Below, one piece after another: positions 7,856 to 13,431 of a DNA stretch of 13,431 nt. The notes beneath the pieces were generated by a model. That model saw nothing but the letters and a program-made list of their open reading frames with translations. It did not search any database and was not told the origin of the DNA. The DNA comes from an uncultured Clostridia bacterium (GTDB lineage: Bacteria; Bacillota; Clostridia; Oscillospirales; Ruminococcaceae), in the NCBI GenBank assembly GCA_945947715.1, contig CAMEYZ010000036.1, positions 1 through 13,431 of the forward strand, written 5' to 3'. The position numbers and the translations under genes are program-made. Numbering within the stretch: the first letter of the stretch is position 1; every line of letters begins with the position of its first letter.

Positions 7856-7895
7856 CATGGAGAAAGCTTAAGCAGAGAAAACAGCTTACTCCATG
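7856..7895 (-). other. Stem-loop at the 5' end of the pilC leader
   Basis: CATGGAG at 7856-7862 pairs with CTCCATG at 7889-7895. After a single mismatch, AAGCT at 7864-7868 pairs with AGCTT at 7883-7887, leaving a 14-base loop. It begins a few bases after the expected transcription start. It may protect the 5' end of the message, or be a DNA operator just downstream of the promoter. Confidence 0.5.
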
Positions 7896-7906
7896 TTAAT
7901 ATATAT

Positions 7907-7935
7907 ATTATATCATTCAGACTAAAAATTAGCAA
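7907..7935 (-). promoter_or_regulatory. Sigma-A promoter for the pil operon
   Basis: On the minus strand the -35 box is TTGCTA (plus coordinates 7930-7935), the spacer is 17 bases, and the -10 box is a perfect TATAAT (7907-7912). Transcription would start near 7900, giving a leader of about 80 bases before pilC. Confidence 0.7.
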
Positions 7936-8103
7936 TATGTGAATTTAACTAAATCGCAGTGTATTATTATTGCTTTTTTACCAAATTTACATCTCAAATC
8001 CAATTCTTGTTGTGAAATTGCATAAATCTAAGCAATATTCAAACATTCTGTTCACAATTTAGGCATTTTTATGATCGGAATGATAGCATATATCGAGTCC
8101 ACA
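7936..8103. other. Gene-free AT-rich spacer between the HEPN gene and the pil promoter
   Basis: No gene and no U-tract terminator was found here. It holds a nested inverted repeat: TTGTGAA at 8010-8016 with TTCACAA at 8051-8057 outside, and ATTGC at 8017-8021 with GCAAT at 8032-8036 inside. This could be a regulator site or a weak structure that ends HEPN transcription. Confidence 0.4.
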
Positions 8104-8547
8104 TTATTTTCTGCGGATCTTTTTGTGATAGCTGTTGTAGTCAAATTTTATCTGTTCGCATATAAAGTCAAGCATTTCAGATGTGGCGTCGATAAGCTCA
8201 TCAACGGTCGCTCTGTCGATGTCAAGAAGAATATCGGCGGGATATCTGGTCTCTATGTAGTATCTGTTAAGGGAAGCGCTGATGCCGAGCCACTGTGTGA
8301 AGCTCCCGTCCATCATCGCCGCCTGCTTGCACAGCCAGGTCAGATTATGTCCGTCGAACAGCTTTCTGTTTTTAAAAAGGAGATATGCCTTCAGCGATTT
8401 TTCAATGCATTGCTGACAGTGAAACGCCGCCATGCTGTACAGTCTTTTATCCTCTGCCAGCACAAGGGCGGAGATATGGTCCTGATACGCATAAAACAGC
8501 CAGTCATAATAGCGCTTGCTGTCGGTGCTGTGTCCTCCCCTACTCAT
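8104..8547 (-). CDS. HEPN-domain protein
   Basis: This is a 147-residue, mostly helical protein with the HEPN pattern. A first helix has aromatic residues and a WLFYAYQD segment. The central helix is MAAFHCQQCIEKSLKAYLLF (39-58), matching the family's A-F-x-Q-Q-x-x-E-K-x-x-K-A core. GHNL is at 66-69, an LNRYYIETRYP segment at 93-103, and a final helix at about 112-133. HEPN proteins are often the partner of small nucleotidyltransferases. Some are RNases with an R-x(4-6)-H motif; here the arginines near 95-101 have no His at that spacing, so RNase activity is doubtful. The start is backed by GGGGGAG upstream and lies inside the end of the MNT-like gene (8-bp overlap), so the pair is translationally coupled. 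Confidence 0.85.
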   Translation of the reverse strand: MSRGGHSTDSKRYYDWLFYAYQDHISALVLAEDKRLYSMAAFHCQQCIEKSLKAYLLFKNRKLFDGHNLTWLCKQAAMMDGSFTQWLGISASLNRYYIETRYPADILLDIDRATVDELIDATSEMLDFICEQIKFDYNSYHKKIRRK

Positions 8548-8851
8548 AAAGCAGCTCCCCCGAATTTTCTATCCTATATGCAAAGGTAGAATCATCGTCA
8601 ACGCAGTCGTTCCAGTCAGACAGATTGTAAACGATATAGTCGCAGGGCACAGGAGTATCAATATTCAGCAGAAGCTCTGTCTCCACTCTGGCCGCGTCCG
8701 TCTCGTCAGGCACTATCAGACAAAGCTTGAAGCTTAAAAGAGCCCCCTTTGAGCTTCTTTTTTCGGAAACGAGGTATACTCTGAATGGAGTACAAAGCCC
8801 GACCGCCTCCCTTGTCACAGTCGAAACAATGCTGTCATCAGTTTTCATCAT
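8540..8851 (-). CDS. Small nucleotidyltransferase-like (MNT) protein with degraded active site
   Basis: This is a protein of about 103 residues. Its C-terminal part (VPCDYIVYNLSDWNDC, then FAYRIENSGELLYE) fits the end of small MNT nucleotidyltransferases, where a strand with Asp is followed by a helix and an I-x-x-x-G-x-x-L-Y-E end. Numbering from the upstream ATG at 8857, the segment at 28-49 (YLVSEKRSSKGALLSFKLCLIV) aligns with the usual FGS-x-A-R-G...S-D-I-D-L core, but the GS is VS and the two metal-binding Asp residues are absent. It therefore looks inactive as a transferase. AGGAGGG at 8858-8864 touches the ATG at 8857 but sits six bases before the ATG at 8851, which is taken as the start. 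It precedes the HEPN gene and overlaps it by 8 bp. Family assignment rests on context and weak motifs. Confidence 0.65.
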   Translation of the reverse strand: MMKTDDSIVSTVTREAVGLCTPFRVYLVSEKRSSKGALLSFKLCLIVPDETDAARVETELLLNIDTPVPCDYIVYNLSDWNDCVDDDSTFAYRIENSGELLYE

Positions 8852-8919
8852 AGGCATCCCTCCTGATCATCCCGTCCTGAAAAGGACAAAGCTGCGCATA
8901 TATTCCACAGTTTGAATTC

Positions 8920-8948
8920 ATTATAACACAATATTCAAAATATGTCAA
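8920..8948 (-). promoter_or_regulatory. Consensus sigma-A promoter P1 for the MNT-HEPN unit
   Basis: On the minus strand this is TTGACA (8943-8948), a 17-base spacer, and TATAAT (8920-8925): an exact match to consensus in both boxes. Transcription would start near 8913, about 60 bases before the chosen MNT start. Confidence 0.8.
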
Positions 8949-8976
8949 TATATTTCGGAAATTTTTTGTAGTTTTT

Positions 8977-9015
8977 TTGTAACCAAATTACAAGGTTCTG
9001 TAACCATTAGATACA
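8977..9015. promoter_or_regulatory. Pair of TGTAAC-type imperfect palindromes
   Basis: The first site is TTGTAA-CCAAA-TTACAA at 8977-8993, with perfect 6-base arms. The second, at 8999-9015, begins TGTAACC and ends GATACA, with one mismatch between 6-base arms. They share TGTAACCA and lie between the two promoters of the MNT-HEPN unit. The second is one base away from the GlnR/TnrA consensus TGTNA-N7-TNACA. Binding by a regulator is inference. Confidence 0.35.
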
Positions 9016-9053
9016 TTTTCAAAAAAACTGCATAATATATCCTCAGCTAATTT

Positions 9054-9082
9054 ATTATACCATATTCTTAAACAAAAGTCAA
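9054..9082 (-). promoter_or_regulatory. Near-consensus sigma-A promoter P2 upstream of the MNT-HEPN unit
   Basis: On the minus strand this is TTGACT (9077-9082), a 17-base spacer, and TATAAT (9054-9059). It would add a second, longer transcript start near 9047 that reads across the two palindromes and P1. Confidence 0.65.
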
Positions 9083-9153
9083 TATTTTGTTAAAAATATG
9101 TCAAATTCATTTTAACTATCTCACAGCGAGGTTAAAGCTCTCCGAATACAGCA

Positions 9154-9195
9154 GCGGACCGCCGCACAGAATCTGATATCTGTACGGCGGTCCGC
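9154..9195 (-). terminator. Strong hairpin after the amt gene, terminator-like but without a U tract
   Basis: The outer stem of 11 bp (9154-9164 with 9185-9195) encloses ACAGA/TCTGT (9166-9170 with 9179-9183). The C/A mismatch between them becomes G-U in minus-strand RNA, giving one continuous 17-pair stem with an 8-base loop. It starts about 50 bases after the amt stop. No run of U follows, so it may protect the mRNA end or end transcription only with help. Confidence 0.55.
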
Positions 9196-9246
9196 CATAA
9201 ATTTATTGAAGTAAGGTGTAACCGGAAGTGCTATTATAATAGTATA

Positions 9247-11028
9247 TCACTCGGAATCCTGGAGAGCGTCATATCCGACCTCGCCGGTTCTTACGCGGAC
9301 AACATCCTCAACATTGTAAACGAAGATCTTGCCGTCTCCGATATGACCGGAATAAAGAGCCTTGCGGGCAGTATTGACAACTGTCTCAACGGGAACCTTG
9401 CATACAACTACCTCGACCTTTACCTTAGGAAGCAGCGAGGGCTCAACGGGAGTACCACGGTAATATTCAGCAGCGCCTCTCTGAGTACCGCAGCCCAATA
9501 CCTGAGTTACTGTGATACCTGTTACGCCGATGTCTGCAAGAGCCTTCTTAAGGGGTTCAAACTTGTTCTGCTTGCATACGATGGAAACCATTGTATACTT
9601 GGGATCAGCTGTGCTGACAGCTGCGTCGGTAGTCTTAGAGGGCTTGTAGGAAGCAACGGGAACTGCTGTCTCAACAGGAACAGGCTCGCCTGCCTCTGCA
9701 TATGCTTCGGTATCCACTGCCATAACGAATCCGGAATAAGAGCTCTCTATGCCGTGCTCTTCGATATCCAGACCAACGACCTCCTCGTGAGCTGTAACTC
9801 TGAGGCCAATGATAGCCTTGATAGCAAGGAATGTGATAGTGATAGTTACTGCTGTCCATGCAGCTACTGATACAACGCCCAGTGCCTGACGTCCGAGAAG
9901 CTCGAAGCCACCGCCATAGAAGAGACCGTTAAGAGCTGTGAATTCCTCAGCGGAAGCATCTGCGGGGATAGAATAGCCAGGTGCGGAAGAGGTTGCAAAG
10001 AGACCGATTGCAAGTGTGCCCCAGATGCCGTTCATCATATGTACTGCTACTGCACCAACAGGGTCATCAACATGGAGCTTGTAATCCAGGAGCCATACGC
10101 CAAAGGGAACCAGAAGTCCTGAAACAACGCCTACCATGATAGCACCGAACGCATCCATTACATCGCAGCCTGCGGTGATACCAACCAGACCTGCCAGTGA
10201 AGCGTTAAGGCACATTGAAACATCGGGCTTGCCGTACTTCACCCATGTGAAGATCATGCAGACAACTGTTGCAACTGCGGGAGCAATTGTTGTTGTAAGG
10301 AAGATAGAGCCGAGCTGAGGGCCGCTTGTTGCAGCTGCGCCGTTGAATCCATACCAGCCGAACCAGAGGATAAAGCAGCCAAGAGCACCGATTGTGAGTG
10401 AATGTCCGGGGATAGCCTTTACCTTGACTACCTTGCCGTTCTTATCCTTTTCGAATTTGCCGATACGGGGTCCAAGGAGCTTTGCGCCGATGAGAGCGGA
10501 GATACCGCCAACCATGTGAATAGCGCAGGAGCCAGCAAAATCGTGGAAGCCCATCTGAGCCAGCCAGCCGCCGCCCCAGATCCAGTGAGCCTCGATGGGA
10601 TAGATGACACCGGAGATAACTGCGGAATATACGCAGTAGGAAAGGAACTTAGTTCTTTCAGCCATAGCACCGGAAACGATGGTAGCTGTTGTTGCGCAGA
10701 ATACTAAATTGAATACAAAGCTTGAGAAATCGAAGTTCTCATAGGCTGTGAAGATGTCAAAGCCAGGCTTTCCGATGAAGCCCATAACATCTTCGCCAAG
10801 GAGCAGGCTGAAACCGATAAGGATGAACATTACTGTACCGATACAGAAGTCCATAAGGTTCTTCATTATGATGTTGCCGGCGTTCTTTGCACGAGTAAAG
10901 CCGGTCTCTACCATTGCGAAGCCCGCCTGCATAAAGAATACCAGGGCGGCTCCTATCAGGAACCATATTCCAAAGGCTTCGGACGTGACGTTTTCACTTA
11001 TTAGTGACAAGATGTTTTCTTCAGTCAT
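9247..11028 (-). CDS. amt: Ammonium transporter fused to a PII (GlnK) regulator
   Basis: The 593-residue protein has two parts. Residues 1 to about 430 are an Amt channel with about eleven membrane helices: AMVETGF...RAKNA near the start, Asp163 and His171 in the DFAGSCAIHMVGG segment, and His330 in VHMMNGIWG. The two His are the pore pair of Amt proteins. After a Pro/Val/Ala/Thr-rich linker (about 440-475), residues 478-590 form a whole PII domain: a T-loop at about 512-530 (GTQRGAAEYYRG), LPKVKVEVVV, and the nucleotide-binding GHIGDGKIFV and VRTGE segments. Free PII proteins block the Amt pore with the T-loop; here the regulator is tethered. The Tyr that GlnD uridylylates in proteobacteria is replaced by Val528. 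The start has GGAGGT eight bases upstream. A consensus promoter and structured leader precede it. Confidence 0.97.
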   Translation of the reverse strand: MTEENILSLISENVTSEAFGIWFLIGAALVFFMQAGFAMVETGFTRAKNAGNIIMKNLMDFCIGTVMFILIGFSLLLGEDVMGFIGKPGFDIFTAYENFDFSSFVFNLVFCATTATIVSGAMAERTKFLSYCVYSAVISGVIYPIEAHWIWGGGWLAQMGFHDFAGSCAIHMVGGISALIGAKLLGPRIGKFEKDKNGKVVKVKAIPGHSLTIGALGCFILWFGWYGFNGAAATSGPQLGSIFLTTTIAPAVATVVCMIFTWVKYGKPDVSMCLNASLAGLVGITAGCDVMDAFGAIMVGVVSGLLVPFGVWLLDYKLHVDDPVGAVAVHMMNGIWGTLAIGLFATSSAPGYSIPADASAEEFTALNGLFYGGGFELLGRQALGVVSVAAWTAVTITITFLAIKAIIGLRVTAHEEVVGLDIEEHGIESSYSGFVMAVDTEAYAEAGEPVPVETAVPVASYKPSKTTDAAVSTADPKYTMVSIVCKQNKFEPLKKALADIGVTGITVTQVLGCGTQRGAAEYYRGTPVEPSLLPKVKVEVVVCKVPVETVVNTARKALYSGHIGDGKIFVYNVEDVVRVRTGEVGYDALQDSE

Positions 11029-11043
11029 ATTAATTACCTCCCT

Positions 11044-11059
11044 GTCCGCTGCTGCGGAC
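11044..11059 (-). other. Short hairpin next to the amt ribosome binding site
   Basis: GTCCGC at 11044-11049 pairs with GCGGAC at 11054-11059 around a 4-base loop. In the minus-strand transcript it lies between the U tract and the AGGGAGGT ribosome site. Its RNA contains CAGCA, which can also pair with UGCUG in the upstream terminator stem, so the two structures can compete. Confidence 0.5.
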
Positions 11060-11060
11060 G

Positions 11061-11150
11061 AAAAAAATCAGCAGGGGCGCTTAGAAAATCCCGCGACCGG
11101 ATACGCCCCATTGCATATCCTTTTGCGTTATTTTCTCAGCGCCCTTGCTG
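11061..11150 (-). terminator. Terminator-like long stem and U tract in the amt leader (candidate attenuator)
   Basis: In minus-strand RNA a stem of three blocks (5, 7 and 7 bp, separated by single mismatches) joins 11130-11150 to 11069-11089. Inside are a 3-bp CGC/GCG helix (11125-11127 with 11092-11094) and a 7-bp hairpin (11114-11120 with 11099-11105) with an 8-base loop. One pair of that hairpin is G-U only in minus-strand RNA. The main stem is followed by seven U (11061-11067). It lies wholly between the promoter and the amt start, so it would control read-through into amt. No known riboswitch class was recognised. Confidence 0.7.
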
Positions 11151-11161
11151 TTCATGTTTAT

Positions 11162-11190
11162 ATTATAATCCCAAGGATAGCATTTGTCAA
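11162..11190 (-). promoter_or_regulatory. Consensus sigma-A promoter for amt
   Basis: On the minus strand this is TTGACA (11185-11190), a 17-base spacer, and TATAAT (11162-11167), exact in both boxes. Transcription would start near 11155, only a few bases before the leader stem, giving a leader of about 127 bases. Confidence 0.85.
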
Positions 11191-11557
11191 GGGGTTTTTG
11201 AAATTTTATGCAACTTTTTATTTTAGCTCTTGCATTTTTATATAGATTTATGCTTATTTTACAAATTTATCGGTCAGATTATGAAATAATCAAAAAATAA
11301 TCATGCAAAATTCACAATCAGCATTCTCCTGCTGTTTCCGTCTTGCAGTATCATATAGCTCGGACCATTCTCAGAAACGCCGATGATATGAGTATTCCAC
11401 ATAAAAAGGCCATGCATCGTAAAGAAATAGTCATAAAATATACAAAATATATTGTATAATGAACTATAAAAAAAGTGGTAAAATAATATAATAGGATATG
11501 TGTAGCTTTTTTGGCTGTGTCCTTTTTATACTATTATTTTGAGTAGGAGATACTTCA
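11191..11557. other. Gene-free divergent spacer between amt and the membrane-protein gene
   Basis: No gene is seen in these 367 bases, which are AT-rich. Two TATAAT hexamers on the plus strand (11455-11460 and 11487-11492) may be -10 boxes for the downstream gene, but neither has a convincing -35 box at 16-18 bases. AGGAGA at about 11545-11550 is the ribosome site for the gene at 11558. Confidence 0.4.
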
Positions 11558-12730
11558 ATGTGCAGAAAGCAGCTTCCTAACGACGAAACCGAAAGCTCCC
11601 CCGAAAGAGAGAGCGCTTCTGTCCGTCATCTTGACAAGCAGTACAGCGGCAGCTACCGCAGATGGCGGCTTGAAAACAAGGGCGGCTACGGCTTTTTTTA
11701 CCATGATATACGAAATGAATATACCTATCAGGACGGCAAGGGCTTTATCCGCGACGTTCCCGAATATTCCGAAAGATGTGCCATGCAAAACGTAAACAGA
11801 CTGATAAGCTGCATCATGCTGTTTTATCTTCTGTTCAACACGCTGTCGGTCTATATAATCCCCTCGCTGCTGTCCTCTGCATTCGGGCTGAATATAGGGG
11901 TCGATCTGACCAAAAACGCTTATTACGGTGATGAAACCACCGTGATCATATACAGATATATCACATCTATTTTTAAAAGAGTAATTGTCATCGCGCTTAT
12001 TGGACTTATCACGGGCATGCCGCTGAAGGTAATGGTCCCGATAAAAACCTCTAATAAGCCTCTTTTCGGAACAGCTATACCCTCTGCGCTGCTGGTGGCG
12101 GCAACAGGCTCGGTGATGATGATTCCCATGAAAAACCTGTTCTCATACATGCATGCGGGACTTAATCTGAACCTTACCATAACCACAAACACATCGAATA
12201 TGACCGCGCTCATTATCCTGTCGGTCATCATTACGCCCATAATTTCCGAGATATTCGTTCACGGTGCATGCCTGCAGCTTCTGCGCCAGTTTGGCGACGG
12301 ATATGCTCTTATGATAACGGGCATAATCACTGCGATAACCTGCGACGATATCCGTCTTTTCCTTTACTTCTTTATGATATCTGTTGTGATAGGCTATTTC
12401 ACCCTGCGCACGGGCTCGGTGCTGACCGCAATTTTCATGCGCATGACTGTCAGCGGCTTCTTCTATATTCAGTCCTTCCTCGGCACCATGGCCGACGAGC
12501 GCATGTCAGCTATATACGTAACTGCGCTTGTTCTGGTATGTATCGTGATAGGAATGATTGTTGTGGTCCGCTTTATGATAGTAAACAATCACAAGATAAG
12601 CCTGCCCTTAAAGGCGACCTATCTTACCCCCTATGATAAGATGATGTCCTTTTTCACCACTCCGTCGGTCATTCTATGGCTGGCAGCCTCCTTTGCGGTG
12701 ATGATATGCTCCATTCCTCTCGACCTATGA
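11558..12730 (+). CDS. Multi-spanning membrane protein resembling a CPBP (Abi/CAAX) protease with lost catalytic motifs
   Basis: This is a 390-residue protein with a soluble, charged N-terminus (1 to about 78) and about eight membrane helices (for example 83-105, 140-160, 172-190, 216-234, 248-262, 266-282, 318-340, 368-387). The segment 226-262 (PIISEIFVHG, then LMITGIITAI) aligns with motif 1 of the CPBP family and the helix that follows. The EExxxR core is SEIFVH here, and the motif 2 and 3 positions that should be His and Asn are Cys/Asp near 262-264 and Arg/Ser near 295-299. It would thus be an inactive family member, or a different membrane protein with a similar helix layout. AGGAGA stands eight bases before the ATG. 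Its stop overlaps the tadA start by 4 bp (ATGA), so the two are co-transcribed and probably translationally coupled. Function unknown. Confidence 0.6.
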   Translation: MCRKQLPNDETESSPERESASVRHLDKQYSGSYRRWRLENKGGYGFFYHDIRNEYTYQDGKGFIRDVPEYSERCAMQNVNRLISCIMLFYLLFNTLSVYIIPSLLSSAFGLNIGVDLTKNAYYGDETTVIIYRYITSIFKRVIVIALIGLITGMPLKVMVPIKTSNKPLFGTAIPSALLVAATGSVMMIPMKNLFSYMHAGLNLNLTITTNTSNMTALIILSVIITPIISEIFVHGACLQLLRQFGDGYALMITGIITAITCDDIRLFLYFFMISVVIGYFTLRTGSVLTAIFMRMTVSGFFYIQSFLGTMADERMSAIYVTALVLVCIVIGMIVVVRFMIVNNHKISLPLKATYLTPYDKMMSFFTTPSVILWLAASFAVMICSIPLDL

Positions 12731-13431
12731 CAGACAAGGATATTTTCTACATGGAAAAGGCACTGGACCTTGCAGAATGTGCAGCCGAAAATGATGAGGT
12801 CCCTGTGGGCGCTGTGATAGTCCGCAGCGACGGCTTTATTGCAGGTACAGGGCAAAATACCCGCGAGGCAGAAAAGTCCGCCTTGGGACACGCCGAGATA
12901 AATGCCATATCAGCTGCCTGTAAAGCGCTGGGAGGATACCGTCTTTCCGACTGTACTCTGTATGTCACCTTAGAGCCCTGTCCCATGTGCGCAGGTGCCT
13001 GCATTTCAGCAGGAGTAAAGCGGATAGTTTTTGGAGCATACGACAGCAAGAATGGCGCAGTTTCATCGGTGACAAGGCTCTGCGAATGTGGCTTCACAGC
13101 ATCACCTGAGGTCTGCGGAGGGATATTGTCCGATAGATGTTCTGCCCTTCTGACGGATTTTTTCCGGAACAAACGAAAAAGCAAACAGTCCGTGACCTTC
13201 ACGGAAATAGTCACCGATGACCAGTATATGCGCTGTGCTGCCATGCTTTCCTGCACTGCCGACGATATCCGCCACAGAGAGCATATCGGGTATCAGTTCC
13301 GATTTATCAGAAAAAACGGAAAGGCTGCGGGAGTGATAGCTTTCAGCGGAAATTCCGCAGAAATACACATTAATAAAGAATACAAGGCTTATCTTTCGGA
13401 AAGCGAAGTTCGGAGGGCCTTTTACGGGGAG
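12727..13431 (+). CDS. tadA: tRNA-specific adenosine deaminase TadA with C-terminal extension (cut by window edge)
   Basis: The frame is open from the ATG at 12727 to the window end (235 codons, no stop). Residues 1 to about 155 are TadA, which deaminates adenosine 34 of tRNA-Arg(ACG) to inosine. Visible motifs are VPVGAVIV near 25-32, His55-Ala-Glu57 (zinc ligand and catalytic acid), and PCPMC at 84-88 with zinc ligands Cys85 and Cys88, followed by the AGACISAGVKRIVFGAYD segment. Bacterial TadA usually ends near 150-170 residues. Here at least 75 further residues follow (about 159-235, with HIGYQFRFIRKNGKAAGVIAF as a beta-like stretch), and no stop separates them. I do not recognise this extra domain. 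The ATG lies inside the stop of the previous gene (ATGA), and no good ribosome site is seen, so translation is likely coupled. The next gene is outside the window. Confidence 0.95.
   Translation, partial: MTDKDIFYMEKALDLAECAAENDEVPVGAVIVRSDGFIAGTGQNTREAEKSALGHAEINAISAACKALGGYRLSDCTLYVTLEPCPMCAGACISAGVKRIVFGAYDSKNGAVSSVTRLCECGFTASPEVCGGILSDRCSALLTDFFRNKRKSKQSVTFTEIVTDDQYMRCAAMLSCTADDIRHREHIGYQFRFIRKNGKAAGVIAFSGNSAEIHINKEYKAYLSESEVRRAFYGE

Noticed and set aside
8071..8589. Plus-strand open frame of about 172 codons opposite the HEPN gene
   Set aside because: The minus-strand HEPN frame has the conserved helix core and a good ribosome site; the plus frame shows no family pattern.
8977..8993. 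First palindrome as an exact GlnR/TnrA box
   Set aside because: Its arms are separated by five bases rather than seven, so it does not fit TGTNA-N7-TNACA. Only the second palindrome comes close.
11061..11150. Possible twister-type ribozyme in the amt leader (UAA next to CGC, and GCG followed by GG)
   Set aside because: The order of the loop segments relative to the UAA strand does not match the twister fold, and the conserved loop sequences are absent.
11455..11492. Two TATAAT boxes as firm promoters for the membrane-protein gene
   Set aside because: Neither has a recognisable -35 box at normal spacing. In such AT-rich DNA the hexamer alone is weak evidence, so they are only noted under the spacer.
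12747..13256. Minus-strand open frame of about 169 codons opposite tadA
   Set aside because: The plus-strand frame carries HAE and PCPMC deaminase motifs; the reverse frame is a shadow.

Overview
The window looks like a chromosomal piece of a Gram-positive, AT-leaning anaerobe of the Clostridia, most like Ruminococcus or another Oscillospiraceae. The evidence is indirect: strong GGAGG-type ribosome binding sites, AT-rich spacers, near-consensus sigma-A promoters, a Gram-positive style type IV pilus operon, and an ammonium transporter fused to a PII protein. No rRNA, tRNA, CRISPR array, insertion sequence or phage gene was seen.

Left part (1-7935, all minus strand): a type IV pilus assembly operon. 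In transcription order it reads promoter, pilC (platform protein), a single gene fusing PilM and PilN, pilO, a very large PilX/GspK-like minor pilin, a PilV/GspI-like prepilin, and a PilW/GspJ-like prepilin cut by the window's left edge. PilC, PilMN and PilO would form the membrane platform and alignment subcomplex. The three prepilin-like proteins would form the priming complex or tip. The ATPases PilB and PilT and the prepilin peptidase PilD are not here. The spacers after pilC and after pilO hold stem-loops that could set unequal expression within the operon.

Middle (8104-9082, minus strand): a two-gene unit encoding a small nucleotidyltransferase-like (MNT) protein and a HEPN-domain protein, overlapping by 8 bp. 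The layout is that of HEPN/MNT toxin-antitoxin modules, but both the nucleotidyltransferase catalytic motif and the HEPN RNase motif appear to be missing. Two tandem consensus promoters and two TGTAAC-type imperfect palindromes lie upstream.

Nitrogen region (9154-11190, minus strand): one gene encodes an Amt ammonium channel fused to a complete PII (GlnK) domain. It has a consensus promoter and a structured leader of about 127 nt with a long stem followed by seven U residues, which is a good candidate for transcription attenuation.

Right part (11558-13431, plus strand): a multi-spanning membrane protein resembling a CPBP (Abi/CAAX) protease with degraded catalytic motifs, overlapping by 4 bp with a tRNA adenosine deaminase gene (tadA). 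The TadA reading frame continues well past the normal end of the enzyme and runs off the window.

The points most worth following are the Amt-PII leader, the fused PilMN with eroded nucleotide-binding motifs, the degenerate HEPN/MNT pair, the large tip-like pilin, and the TadA C-terminal extension.
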